A stretch of DNA of 64,000 bases, taken from NCBI GenBank assembly GCA_025175895.1, contig CM046004.1, forward strand, positions 186,001 through 250,000. The letters are read 5' to 3'. Position 1 is the first letter of the stretch. Every line of letters begins with the position of its first letter. The position numbers were made by a program, and so were the translations under genes. The notes below the pieces were generated by a model. That model saw nothing but the letters and a program-made list of their open reading frames with translations, was not told where the DNA came from and did not search any database. Below, piece after piece: positions 49,852 through 62,164 of the stretch. This DNA is from Wurfbainia villosa (lineage: Eukaryota; Streptophyta; Magnoliopsida; Zingiberales; Zingiberaceae).

Positions 49852-51145
49852 GTGATGGCTGGGAAAAGGGGGAAGGAGAAGAGTCAATCAGGTCAAAAAA
49901 GCCCTAGGGATGTGGCAAGTCAAGCTGAGATGGAATATGAAGAGGAACAAGTGGCAAGGGGGGTTGAACAGGTGGACCAATCGGTGAACGTTGAGCTGGA
50001 CGAGCAGAATGACGTGGACAGTCTGGAGGAGGGGGTTGAAGAAGCTGTTGTTGGCATGGAAGGAAGGGTGGGGATGGAGGTGCAGCTCGTGAGGAAGCTC
50101 CAGCAAGCTCTCAAGGGGCCGGAGGGGATGGAGTCACGCCGGAGGAGCAGGTTTCGCCGGAGGTGGAGCAGCGGGCTGAAGATATTCTACCGGAAAAGGA
50201 GGTTGGTGGAGAGGCGGGAGCTGGAGCTTGGGGGCCAACTTCGTGGTCTGGATTTTTCAAGGATAAGCGCAAGATAACGTAAGCAATGAAGCTTGATCAG
50301 TACGAGGCGAAGGGGGAGAGGCTAGCGTTCTCATACGAAGATCTGGACAACATCGAAGACACCATGAAATTCTGTTTGGTGGGTTGCTTCATGGGGCTGC
50401 ATCCGGGGCGCATGGGGGTAATCACTATGGTGGAGCAATGGAACGTGGTGTACAAGTTTTTCATGCATAAGAGTAGATGGGTGGTATATCGGTTCGATAC
50501 GCAAGAGGATATGGACAGCGTGCTGCAAGGGGGCCATATTTTGCATTCGGAGTGTCGATTTTCTTGAAGATTATGTCGAGGTGCTTTTTGTTTAATGAGG
50601 ACGGGAGGCATGTTCCGGCATGGGTTCAAATTCACGGTCTTCCGTCGGATTGCTGGTCACAAAAAGTCTTGAGTATGGTGGGTTCGGAGATTGGCAAACC
50701 GTTGTACACGGACAAGTTGACGCGGACACGGGAAAGACTGGTTTATCCGCTTATGATGGTGGAGGTTTCGGTGTTTGGACAGCGGGTACTGGAGGTTCCA
50801 ATTACCTTGCCAACTGGAGTGCATGTGAACCTCCGTATTATATATGAGGCGTTGCCGAAATTCTACGATAAATGCCACCGGATTGACCGTGGAACGGATC
50901 TTTGTCAAGGGAGGACTGAAGGGGCAGAATCGCAGGGACAAGTTAGTGAAGGGGTGGATGGGGGGCTGGAAATAGTCGACGACCACCTCGACGTCGCTCA
51001 CAATCGGTCAATAGGCAAAGCGGGCCAAGGAGGCAGTATAGATCAAGGCCAGGGCAGCAAGGAAGGGAGACAAACTAGCTCAATCAGGAGGTTAGCGCGG
51101 AGAATGGACGAGAGCAGAATCCGTTGGCAATGGTGGCAGATTTGA
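49852..51145 (+). pseudogene. LINE ORF1 (DUF4283-type RNA-binding protein), frameshifted
   Basis: The region begins with an open acidic/basic N-terminal part (49852-50277). It continues in other frames with MKLDQYEAKGERLAFSYEDL and WVVYRFDTQEDMDSVLQGGH, then PAWVQIHGLPSDCWSQK, LTRTRERLVYPLMMVEV and the YEALPKFYDKCHRI end (50286-50900). These are signatures of the DUF4283 and CCHC-type ORF1 of plant LINEs. At least two frame changes break it; the knuckle is incomplete. Confidence 0.75.
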
Positions 51146-51678
51146 GCCCAATTCCAGTTGCGGTTGAGCCCCCCCCCCGTGTCAAGGGAAGCTGATATGG
51201 AAGAGGGGGAGGAGGATGGGGGTAGGGAGGATGGAGGCTCAGAGGAAGGGGATGGGGGGAGTCGGTAGGATGGGGAGCAAGAAGAGAGGCAGCCGGTGTT
51301 GAGGCAAGTTGAGGTGGTGAGGCCGGATGGGGTGCTAGAAGGTGATCGGCAAGGGGTGGTGCGAAGGGGGCAGCAAGTAGCTCGAGGAAAGGAGTCGGTG
51401 CAGCAAGGGGGAGTGACTCCAAGGGCTGGTCACGTCCAAAGTGGGCAAGGGGCTGTGGGTAGAACATCATCCAGGCCTGCTCATGGGGCGCCGGTAGCTA
51501 GGGGGTCTTCTACCTCCTCTTTGGTGGCGGGGACTTCTTCTACAGCAACATCGACTTCGAGCTCTACTTCAGTGGCAAGCTCAAGCAATGAAGTGGGTGG
51601 TAGGGCTAGGAGTGAAGTGGTGGGGGTTGATCGGAGTGGACGCCAATTACGGACGCGAGCAGTCCGGGGAGGTGGCCA

Positions 51679-52920
51679 ATGAAGATTGTTGCATGGAACA
51701 TTAGGGGCTTCCACAAGTCCCTAAAGCAAGGGGATGTGCAAAACCTCTTGAGGAGCAAGGATATACAGGTTCTAGCATTATTAGAGACAAGGCTTGGGGT
51801 ACAATCTATTGGCCGAATAATATGGAAAAAAAGGTTTTCAGGTATGAAGTATGTGCATAATTTTGATAATTCTAATCATGGACGGATTTTACTTCTGTGG
51901 GATGAGCAACAGAGTGATATGGAGATTCTTGATACTACGGAGCAATTCATTCACACTTACATACGATGCCGGATCTCTGGACGGGGTTTCTATGTCACCT
52001 TTACATATGGACTTCATTATGTGACTACCAGAAGGGTGCTATGGGAGAAGCTCTCGGAGATGGGGAGGAGATTTTGGGGTCGTGGATGATTATGGGAGAC
52101 TTCAATGCAGTAAGGGACATTCATGAAAGGCAAGGAGGCAATCCGGTTACAAATTATGAGTTGAGAGATTTGCAAAGGTTTATTCATGTATGTGGAATGG
52201 TGGATTTGCGATCCATAGGGTGTAGATTCACTTGGTCCAATGGGGATGTGGCTTGCAAATTGGATCGAGCAATAGTGAACCCGGCTTGGTTAATGAGGGA
52301 GTTTGATGCGTATGCAGAATTTTTGCTTCCGGGATGTTTATCGGATCACTCTTGTATTATGGTATGCATTCTTGACAAGGAGAGGGCAGCGACAAGGCCA
52401 TTTAAGTTCTTGAACATGTGGACATTGCATCAAGATTACAAAAGATTAGTGCAAGAATCATGGGAGGCGCCGTTCAAGGAAATGCCCAATTCCGGTTAAA
52501 GTGCAAGATAGGGAGATTAAAGGCGATTTTTAGGGGGTTGAACAAGAAGGAGTTTGACCACATATCGGAGAAGGCAAAGAGGGCAAATAGTGAGTTGAAA
52601 GAGGCACAACGGTTGGTATTGGGGGGGGGGGGGGGTTATCCCTTCGGATTATGGTGATAAGAGGAGGCCGACTATTCTTTTTTCAGAGGCGGAAAAGATG
52701 TTTTATCAACAAAGAGCGAAGCATACATATTTGCAAAGTGCGGACAAATGTACAAAGTTTTTCCATGATGTGGTCAAAAGGAACAACAAGAGGCATGCAA
52801 TAATTATGCTTACAAAAAGAAATGGAGAAAGAACAACAACCACCAAGGAAGTGGCGGAGGAGTTTGTGGATTATTTCCATGGGGTACTTGGGCAATTGGA
52901 GGGGTGTGACCCCTTGGATG
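51679..52920 (+). pseudogene. LINE ORF2, endonuclease part (5' of the nested insertion)
   Basis: ORF2 starts with MKIVAWNIRGFHKSLKQGD, the apurinic-type endonuclease signature. It continues with LLETRLG and then, after a frameshift near 52010-52080, with MGDFNAVRDIHERQGG, FTWSNGDVACKLDRAIVN and LPGCLSDHSCIMV. These are the catalytic DFN and SDH motifs. A 14-base G run (52621-52634) marks another break. The frame goes on with FHDVVKRNNKRHAI to the GGATG site where the LTR element is inserted. Confidence 0.88.
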
Positions 52921-54428
52921 TGTTGGTGCAATCGGCCCAGGTCACGATTGACCAGGACTCGAGTTTGACTCGAGTGATGTTTTGATGTTTGACAAAGTAT
53001 GTTTGACAAAGTATGTTAGACATAGGATTGACATTGATGTTTGACATTAATGTCGGTTAATATGTTGGGGAGATTGTTTATACAATCGACCCAGGTTATA
53101 ATTGACCAGACTCGAGTTTGACTCGAGGGAGACTTTGGTGGTTGACTAGGGTTGACCATGTGTTTATGGGAAAGTCCAAGTCATGGGTACTTGGCATGGA
53201 AAGTCCAAGCATGGGTCTTGGCAAATGAGAAGTCCAAGCATGGGTCTTGGCAAATGGAAAGTCCAAGCATGGGTCTTGGCATGGAAAGTCCAACATGGGT
53301 TGGCAAGGGAAAGTCCAAGCTTGAGTCTTGACATTTGAGAAGTCCAAGGGGATTGATATTGGCGGCGTAAAGTCCAAGCGGAGTCTTGGCGGCGTAAGTC
53401 CAATGTGCCTTGGCGGTGTAGACACCGTTAGCATGACATAGCCGATGGAAGCACACGAAGCTAGCGCGATGGATGAACAAGTCATGGATGACTTGGAGGG
53501 ATCCGAGAGGCGTGAGGCTGATGGAGGTGGCTAGAAGGCTTAGGTCTAGGCTAAGGGTGGTCTAGCAAGTATGGGGCACCATACTTGGGTTAAAACCTCA
53601 TTCTTGAGGTTGGCGGCGTCGACATTATGGCGGTTCGACTACCGTGAGTCGACGAGTTCATTGCCGAGTTAGAGCCGGATTGCTCTGGCGGTCGCTCATG
53701 GGAGCGATCGTGATGGCTCTGCGATCGCTGCAAGGATGGCGATCGGCCGGTCAGTGTCAACACGAACGCTCGTGGCCGTAGGCGATCGACTACGGGCGTT
53801 AGCGATCGGCATCAATGTTGGCGATCGGCGCAAGAGATCCGTTGGAGTTTTTCCAGCGTGGATCGAGCCGTTGTCTCACGACAACGATGGCATCGATCGG
53901 CGGTGACTTATGGCGGTCGGCGATGGCGGAAATCCGGTCGCGCAAGGATAAAAGGAGCTCGGCGGGAAGGATTTTGGCATCGGTTTCTTGAGGCTTTTGG
54001 GGCGATTCTTCTGCGCAAATCAGGGTCTCAAGTTGACATCAAGCAACAAGCGATCAAGCATCCAAGAGCATTTGTAAAGTGTTTTCTTTACTTGTATTGC
54101 TTTGTATTTCATTGTCTTAGCTTGTAGCTTTTGATTATTGTTGTAATCACTATTATGCGAGGTTTCTCCACCTCCGGATTGTTAGAAGGAGTTATTTGAT
54201 AGTGGTGTGTGATTGGCATCGCTAGGGCTCATTTGAGCCCGATCCGTGGAGTAGAAACCGGTTCGGTTCGAACCACGCTATATCGCGTGTTGTGATTGTA
54301 TCTTGTTATATTTATTTGTTATTACTCTTCCGCTGTGCTAACAAGATTGTAGACGAGCGAACGCGACAGAATTCCCTCTACGTGCATATCACGCTATTCA
54401 CCCCCTCTAGCGGCGTCAATCTCAAACA
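52921..54428 (+). repeat. 5' LTR of the gag-only element, with internal minisatellite
   Basis: The LTR of 1508 bp aligns throughout with the right copy. Bases 53167-53415 carry about eight copies of a 25-30-base unit, AAAGTCCAAGCATGGGTCTTGG with variants. GCGATCG/CGATCG-rich sequence follows (53690-53960). The element promoter should lie here. Confidence 0.92.
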
Positions 54429-54492
54429 AGTGGTATCGAGCCCGTGGCTCTTCAACGGATTAACAACCGGAGCAATACGCTAGAGGGTAAAG

Positions 54493-56052
54493 ATGGAATT
54501 TCAAGACAAGCTAGGTTGGGACATCAACACACCGGTCCGTACTCATTATATGGACAAGAAGGCTTGATTCTTGGAAGAGAAGAATTGAAGATTTTTGATG
54601 ATGAGGGACTTGAGGAATGATCTCTATTAATGGAAGGATTTGAGTATCCTAGAGGACGAAGGTGGTTTCCTCAAGAAGAAGAGATGGAGTGAAGATCAAC
54701 TCCAAAGATTCGAGAAAAACAAGAAGGTAATCAAATTCATTTTTGATTTAATTCCAAATGAATTCTTGTGTAGCCTAGGTGAATGCATGGATGCTAAGGA
54801 GCTATGGAGCGATTTGGCAAAGCTCCATGAAAGCCCATCAATGGTCCAAGAAGAAGAAGAAGAAGAAGAGTGCTCACCCTCTCAAGCTCAAGAAAGTTCA
54901 CCATCAATTCAAGAAGATAAGGAGGGTGAAGAAGAGAGATCATCCTCACAAGGAAGTGAGGATTCGGAGGTTGATAGGGAATCAACATCCGGATCGAAAG
55001 ATGTGAAGGAAGTGGAAGAAGCATCTACTTCAAGGATTGAGGGGGAGGAGAGAACTTCCATACCGGAACATCAAGAAGAAGCTTCGACATCCGGTCAAGA
55101 TGAAGAAGCCCAAAGTCCAATTCCGGTCTCCACTAACCTAGGTAACTCAAACATATGTGTTAATAATAAAATACATATAATATGTTTTGAGTGCAGGGAA
55201 ACCGGGCACTATAAGAGCAAGTGCCCAAAGAAGATTAGGAAAGCTCCACCGGTTCCAAAAGTTAAGGATGCCGGTTCCCCAAATATCAAGAGCAAGGAGC
55301 ATATCATATGCTTCAAGTGCCGACAACCGGGACACTACCGGAGTCAATGCAAGAAAGGGGACAAGAAGACTCAAAATGGAGCATCATATGTAGGGGGAGC
55401 TAAGGCAAACCCTAGGGTAACTTCTAATTTTGCTCCCTCTTCAATTTACAAGCAAAAGCATGCTAGGGATTTCAATTCACTTGCAATTTATAAAAAGCAT
55501 GCTAATAGGAATAAGTATTTTTGCTTAGGAGCTAAGAATGTTTACTTAGATAATAGGGAGAAATTTGGGACTAATGTCCCTAAAAATAACTTATCTAAGG
55601 ACAAACCTAGGTCAAATAACTCTAGAAAAACTTTACCTAGGGAGACCATTAGAAAGGTGCAAGAGCACCTAGGTCTTAATCCCAAATGGACTAGGCATAT
55701 GCCTAAAAAGTCCCATGCCCAAGAACTCAATCAAAAATCAATTGGGCAATTGGAATTAGAAAACCAAGCCTTGAGGTCAAGGCTTGAGAAATTAGAAAAG
55801 ACCCTTAGAAATATACAAAATCAAGTTCAAGGGTCTAATGGTCAAACTCCTAGGTCAAAAAGTCAAAGTCAATACTTAAGACCTAAGAGTCAAAAGTCAA
55901 CCAAGGGCAAGCAAGGTTTGGGTCACAAACCTAAGCCTAAGGTAGCTTATCATAGTGTTCCATTTGACTATGGAACACAAACTAGGTCTAGGAAGACCAA
56001 GGTCAATAGGAAGTCATCCCTAGAGTTGACAAAGGGTGTGCCTAGTGGCTAG
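54493..56052 (+). pseudogene. Gag-like protein with two CCHC zinc knuckles, 5' end broken
   Basis: A gag start MEFQDKLGWDINTP at 54493 meets TGA at 54565-54567. A different frame is then open from 54631 to 56052 without an early ATG. It reads WSEDQLQRFEKNKKVIKFIF and MDAKELWSDLAKLHES, a UBN2-like capsid. An acidic Ser/Glu-rich spacer follows, then the zinc knuckles CFECRETGHYKSKC (about 55184-55225) and CFKCRQPGHYRSQC (about 55310-55351), a short coiled coil (IGQLELENQALRSRLEKLEK) and a basic tail. The knuckles fit CX2CX4HX4C and would bind RNA. Further frame remnants extend to about 56226. Confidence 0.8.
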
Positions 56053-56229
56053 GGTTTCTAGGAAATCTAGGGTGGCCACTAAGGAGGTTGCAAGGGGAGT
56101 TACCCCTAGAGTCAACCTAGGTAAGATCCAAATGACCAAGGCTAACAATCCTAGGAGGGTCATTAGGAGGGTATCTAGGGAGGTTATCCCTAAGGAATAC
56201 CTAGTTAACCCAAGGAGCTTCAAATAGGT

Positions 56230-58117
56230 TTTGGGTTCCTAGGAGCGTGATAGATTCACGCTAGATGGGCTTAGGGTGTGCCAACCTTGATTGGATGGGT
56301 AGCTAACTCAACCATAATAAAGGTGGCATTTTAGGTTATTTTCAAGGTTATGGTTGCCTTGGAAATACATTTAAGTCTTAATCCTAAAAGTTTTTAGGAT
56401 GTGCCAATATTACTTGAGAAGTTTGATAAAATGATCAAAATTGACACAATTTAGGTTTAGAGGTTAGTGTGCCATTTTGGGTTTTTGGCACACTTGGGAG
56501 AAAACTAGAAATATGGCAAAATATAATTAATTATATGAAATGGCAATTAATATTAAAATTTAGGTATTGCTATACCTATATATTTTATATGTCATGCTTT
56601 GTTTGCCATATAACATGCCATGACATCATGCTTATTTTTAATCATTCTATATGTCATGTTCATGTTTAGGATAGAGGTAAATGTCATGTGGTTTTAGATC
56701 TTATTTTATGCCATGACATCATGATTATGAGCATGTGTTTATCTATATCATCTCTAATGCCATAATCATTCATGCATTTAAGATATTTTGATTGAAATTG
56801 ATTTAAGGATAATGGCATGACTTGAAGTCCCATTTATAAGGGAATCAAGTAGGGTTGCCTTAGAAAAATGCATGAAACCCTAGATTAAATGAACCAAAAC
56901 CCACATCTCACATCCAATTGACATGTATGTGTATTTATACACCCTAGATACATGTGAGATGCTAGGATATGAGTTGAGGTCAAGGTGCATAGTTTTTGCA
57001 TCTAGTTGAACCAAAACTCATCTAATTCTATTTGTTGATCATTGGGAAAGCTTGTGTACAAGTCATGTACATATAGCCCAAGGAATATGATCCAAAATAA
57101 GGTTTTGAAAACATTTTAAAATCATTTTGAAAAATCTTGGTGAAGTCTATCTTTTGATAGCAATCACCATTGATGAAGTTGATACCAAATAGGGCGAAAA
57201 CATTGAAAATTTCAATGGTTTTGAGTTTTGTATCAAACTCACTATTTTATGGGTAAAATATTTTTCAAACATTTTTCACCCATTGTTTTGGTCATAAGTA
57301 TTATACGTATCAAATTTCGTGATTTTTCGATATAATGATAATTAGTTATGATTTTCAAATTGATTCGATAATGAATTTGGAAAATTTATTACGATCATCG
57401 ACCGCCACTTGGGCAATGATCGATGAGAGTGGCATGATCGTTACAAGGTTTGTTTAGCCCGTGTTCATTATGGTAAGGTTCCTAACCACTCCTAACCTAG
57501 GATATGCTTTGGGAAGCATTATGAAGGGTGAAAATCTATTGGATATGGATTAGGAGTTGTGTTGGGTCAAAGTATCAAATTTAGGGTGAGTAAAAGTTCT
57601 ATGTTGAACTTAGAACCTTAATTTTAATGGTTTAGAGTTCCTATTGGCTTAGGGACTTCCCAAGGACATTGTTGGTGCAATGGTCAAGGGGGAGCAAGCC
57701 TTTAGGGGGAGGTATCCATCTTGGGATGATGGATGTTTTTTATGGGAGAATGTTATCAATTGAAAATTGATGGGTGTTTGATACCCAATTTGGAAATTGG
57801 GAGAGTGAGATAGAGTGCCTCTCTTGAGTGATATGGGACTTATCACTAGGAAGATGATAGGCATCCTCGGGATTTTTGATCCAGGGGGAGATTGTAAGAT
57901 CTCATTGGGATATGAGACATTGACCTCCGTGGAGAGATAATCTTTTTGATGTTAGTCAAGGGAGAATGTTTGGGAGAACATTTGATTTACTTTTTCACTT
58001 GAATGTTTGGGAGAACATTTGGTGAGTGTTTATCAATTTGGGATAATTGGTAAGGGATTTGAGTTAGTGTTCTAACTCATGGTTTTATTGGTTTTGTCGA
58101 ACATCAAAAGGGGAGAT
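56230..58117 (+). other. Non-coding interior of the gag-only element
   Basis: This 1.9-kb stretch between gag and the 3' LTR has no frame with pol motifs on either strand. It is AT-rich, with many CATG/TGCC-containing words (GCCATGACATCATG near 56620-56720, repeated), and ends at the polypurine tract. Confidence 0.7.
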
Positions 58118-59630
58118 TGTTGGTCTGCAATCGGCCCAGTCACGATCACGGGACTCGAGTTTGACTCGAGTGATGTTTTGATGTTTGACAAAGTATGTTT
58201 GACAAAGTATGTTAGACATAGGATTGACATTGATGTTTGACATTAATGTCGGTTAATATGTTAGGGAGATTGTTTATACAATCGACCCAGGTTATAATTG
58301 ACCAGACTCGAGTTTGACTCGAGGGAGACTTTGGTGGTTGACTAGGGTTGACCATGTGTTTATGGGAAAGTCCAAGTCATGGGTACTTGGCATGGAAAGT
58401 CCAAGCATGGGTCTTGGCAAATGAGAAGTCCAAGCATGGGTCTTGGCAAATGGAAAGTCCAAGCATGGGTCTTGGCATGGAAAGTCCAACATGGGTTGGC
58501 AAGGGAAAGTCCAAGCTTGAGTCTTGGCATTTGAGAAGTCCGAGGATTGATATTGGCGGCGTAAAGTCCAAGCGAGTCTTGGCGGCGTAAGTCCAATGTG
58601 CCTTGGCGGTGTAGACACCGTTAGCATGACATAGCCGATGGAAGCACACGGAAGCTAGCGCGATGGATGAACAAGTCATGGATGACTTGGAGGGATCCGA
58701 GGCGTGAGGCGTGATGGAGGTGGCTAGAAGGCAGGTCTAGGCTAAGGGTGGTCTAGCAAGTATGGGGCACCATACTTGGGTTAAAACCTCATTCTTGAGG
58801 TTGGCGGTCGGACATTATGGCGGTTCGACTCTGGTGAGTCGACTTGAGTTCATTTGCCGGGTTAGTGGGATTGCTCTGGCGGATCGCTCATGGGAGCGAT
58901 CGGTGATGGCTCTGCGATGGCGCCAGGATGGCGATCGCCCGGTCGAGTGTCAAGCAGAGCGCTCCGTAGCCGGCGGCTCGACTACGGGCATTAGCGATCG
59001 GCTATCAATGTTGGCGATCGCGCAAGAGATCCGTTGGAGTTTTTCCAACGTGGATCGAGCCGTTGTCTCACGACAACGATGGCATCGATCTGGTGACTTA
59101 TGGCGGTCGGTGATAGCGGAAATCCGTGTCGCGCGCAAGGATAAAGGAGCTCGGCGGGAAGGATTTTGGCATCGGTTTCTTGAGGCTTTTGAGGCGATTC
59201 TTTGCTGCAAATCGAGTCTCAAGTTGACATCAAGCAACCAAGCGATCAAGCATCCAAGAGCATTTGTAAAGTGTTTTCTTTACTTGTATTGCTTTGTATT
59301 TCATTGTCTTAGCTTGTAGCTTTTGATTATTGTTGTAATCACTATTGTACGAGGTTTCTCCACCTCCGGATTGTTCCGAGAAGGAGTTATTTGATAGTGG
59401 TGTGTGATTGGCATCGCTAGGGCTCATTTGAGCCCGATCCGTGGAGTAGGAACCGGTTCGGTTCCGAACCACGTTATATCGTGCGTGTTGTGATTGTATC
59501 TTGTTATATTTATTTGTTATTACTATTCCGCTGTGCTAACAAGATTGTAGACGATCGAACGCGAAAGAATTCCATCTACGTACGGTATCACGCTATTCAC
59601 CCCCCCTCTAGCGGCGTCGAATCTCAAACA
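58118..59630 (+). repeat. 3' LTR of the gag-only element
   Basis: The LTR of 1513 bp is the partner of 52921-54428 and shares the AAAGTCCAAGCATGGGTCTTGG minisatellite (58365-58600). Differences from the left copy are mainly gaps of one to five bases, concentrated in CG-rich words. Confidence 0.92.
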
Positions 59631-59635
59631 GGATG

Positions 59636-61703
59636 GTGTTGCCCTCACGGGTAGAAAAGTCAAGCGGATGGTCTTATGAGGTCGGTTGGGGTGGAGGAGA
59701 TCAAATTGGCATTACATGACATAGGGAGTGAAAAAGCACCGGGTCCAGATGGCTATGGACCTAAGTTCTTCACTTCGGCATGAGATATTGTAGGGGAGGA
59801 TTTTGTTGCTGCAATTAAAGAGTTCTTTGAGATGGGTAATCTTTTGAAGCAGTGGAATCATTCGCTCATATATCTTGTGCCAAAGAGTGATCATGCGGAG
59901 GGTGTCTTAGACTACCGGCCTATCTCATGTTGCACGATGTTTTATAAGGTTATTGCAAAGGTATTGGCAAGGAGGCTTTCTAAGGTAATGGACTTCTTGA
60001 TAGATCCGGCTCAAGCGGAGTTTGTGCAAGGAAGGAGTATTGGGGATAATATCTTTCTTACCCAAGATCTTTTAAGGAGGTATGCTCGCAAGAGGATTTT
60101 CTCGAGGTGTATGGCAAAGGTGGACTTGAAGAAGACATTTGATATGCTAAATTGGGATTTCCTAATGGAAGCACTTGTTGGTTTTGATTTTCCCCAATAA
60201 TTTTGTGCTTGGATAAGGCAATGTGTGACTACAACAACCTACTCTATATCGCTTAATGGAGGAGTCTATGGTTTCTTTGGTGGTAGAAGGGGTTTGAGGC
60301 AAGGTGACCCACTATCCCCACTTCTCTTTGAGCTATGTGTAGAGGTGCTATCAAGGAGAATCAAGGATGTCTCAGGGCTACCATCCTTTCGTTATCATCC
60401 ACGGTGTAAGGAGCGAGGCATCTCACATCTTATATATGCGGATGATCTAATGTTATTTGCAAGGGCGGATGCGACTTCATTAAGGATGCTTGCGGGCTGC
60501 TTGAAACGGTTTGGGAATGAAGCGGGTTTAAGGGTCAATCATATAAAATCGCAGCTATATATGGCGGGAGTTGACGACAATACAAAAGGGGAGTTGTTGA
60601 GGATATTGGACTTTCAAGAAGGGGCATTTCCTTTTAGGTATTTGGGTATTCCTATGGCGGCGGAGAAGCTACGAATTGCTAACTATGACTCTTTATTGGA
60701 TGCAATCACAAGAAGGATGAGTGGATGGCCAAAGAAGTTATTGTCTTATGCGGGAAGGTTAGAGCTTGTCAAGACGATCCTCCAAGGAATAGAATGCTTT
60801 TGGTTTTCTTTGCTCTCAATACCGGGTGGAGTCATTAATAAGATCAAAGTCATATGTCGAGAGTTTGTTTGGGACTCGAAGTATCCACCGATAGCATGGA
60901 ACACCGTTTGTATGCCAAAGGAGAGTGGGGGATATGGTCTTTGGAACTTGAAGGTGTGGAACAAAGCTTTGCTTGCTAAAGTGTTATGGGATGTAAAGTC
61001 CAATGCTAATACACTTTGGGTAAAATGGGTGAGGCATCATTATATGGGAGGAGCAAAATTTTGGGAGTGGAACGCAAAGACTTCGGATTCGCCGTTGATC
61101 AAAAGGTTGGTGGAAATCAAGGAGGAAATTCTGCAATAATCAAATGGAGTGGGAGAAGCAAATATGAACTTTATGGATTGGTTCGTTATAGAAAAGAAAG
61201 GGGTGGCTAAGGCATATGAGTTCTTTCAAGGTGCTTATCAAAAACCTCCGTGGGTTCCGGAGCTATGGAGGCCGAAAATCATGCCGAAGCATCGATTTAT
61301 CATGTGGCTTTTAATACAAAGGAAGCTTCGCACGGCGACTAGAATGACTTATGAGGAGAATAAGGGGTGTCCGGTGTGTGGGCATGAAGAGGAGACCATG
61401 GATCACCTTTTCTTCAAATGCCCTTTTGCTTGTGGGCTTTGGGGGCGTATCAAGGAGTGGTTGGCCATCAAGTTTCGATTTGAAAAGATGGAGGAGCTAC
61501 TGGCCGGTGCAAAAACAAGATACAAAGGGGCGGGGAAGAAGGCCAAAACAAGATTTCTAGCTATCTCATGTGGCGTATATCATATATGGGCAGCCCGGAA
61601 CAAGAGCAAATATGAGGGGGTGACGTATAACATTGAAGGAGCTTTCCGGAAGGTGCAAATCCATGTCCACAGGTTTGTAGACCGATTGGGACATGGAAGA
61701 TGA
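59636..61703 (+). pseudogene. LINE ORF2, reverse transcriptase and zinc-binding end (3' of the nested insertion)
   Basis: The frame resumes after the insertion with SEKAPGPDGYGPKFF, LIYLVPKSDHAEGVLDYRPI, AEFVQGRSIGDN, RRGLRQGDPLSPLLF and the catalytic YADDLMLFA. It is closed by stops near 59781 and 60198 and at 61137-61139. A separate frame (61149-61703) encodes the RVT zinc-binding end: WRPKIMPKHRFIMWL, CPVCGHEEETMDHLFFKCPF and GVYHIWAARN. A Lys-Lys replaces the usual Lys-Ala in VDLKKTFD. Confidence 0.9.
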
Positions 61704-62115
61704 AGAAATATGTGGTAATATTTGTGATGGTTTGGTCTCATGTTTGGTTTGCTTGTTGATTGTGATTTTTGGATATGTATGGTCATAGATTGTAAGTGTG
61801 AAAGGTTGTGGTGTGGAGAGGGATGTGGAGGGCTGTATTGGACGACTCTTGGGATGGGGTGGATCTTTTGTTTGGTTGTATTTGGTCACGGTGTCTATGT
61901 GTAGGTCATGATTTATGTACCCCTGCGTGGTGTGGAGTGAGCTTGGTATGAGGACGGTTATGGGGGCATGTCTTTGAGTCCTGTATTTTGATGCATGGAG
62001 TGGGGATTTCTCTCCATGAAACGGGCTTTTTATATATATATGTACATTTTCAGTGAATGTCAGATACTCAAAAGCTTTAGAGTGGCTGTCTTAATCCATA
62101 TACTAATGGATTCTC

Positions 62116-62116
<1 letters not shown>

Positions 62117-62153
<37 letters not shown>
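62117..62153. repeat. (TA)n microsatellite, left border of fold-back element 1
   Basis: A TA run of about 37 bases, continued by ATATTATATATAC, directly precedes the GC-rich fold-back element. Confidence 0.95.
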
Positions 62154-62155
<2 letters not shown>

Positions 62156-62164
62156 ATTATATAT

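Larger units (their letters stand above)
52921..59630 (+). mobile_element. Gag-only (TR-GAG type) LTR retrotransposon nested in the LINE
   Basis: The element is 6710 bp with two LTRs of about 1.5 kb (TGTTGG...AAACA) and a 5-bp target duplication GGATG (52916-52920 and 59631-59635). Its primer binding site TGGTATCGAGCC (54431-54442) matches initiator tRNA-Met, and the polypurine tract AAAAGGGGAGAT (58106-58117) precedes the right LTR. Inside is a single gag-like frame with two zinc knuckles and then about 1.9 kb without coding capacity. No protease, integrase or reverse transcriptase is present, so it must have been mobilised by enzymes from another element. Confidence 0.92.
49323..62068 (+). 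mobile_element. L1-type LINE retrotransposon, split by a nested LTR element
   Basis: The LINE covers 49338-52920 and 59636-62053, about 6.0 kb once the nested insertion is removed. A perfect 15-base target duplication TGAATGTCAGATACT flanks it (49323-49337 and 62054-62068). It has an approximately 0.5-kb 5' leader, an ORF1 region and an ORF2 with endonuclease, reverse transcriptase and a C-terminal zinc-binding region, the layout of plant L1 elements. There is no poly(A) tail: the 3' end is TTTTTATATATATATGTACA...CAG. Several frameshifts and stops make it inactive. Confidence 0.93.

Noticed and set aside
53096..53485. Repetitive minus-strand frames over the LTR (CLDF/AWTF repeats)
   Set aside because: They are translations of the LTR minisatellite, present again in the other LTR, and are not genes.
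54431..54442. tRNA-like sequence TGGTATCGAGCC
   Set aside because: It is the primer binding site of the LTR element, complementary to a tRNA end, not a tRNA gene.
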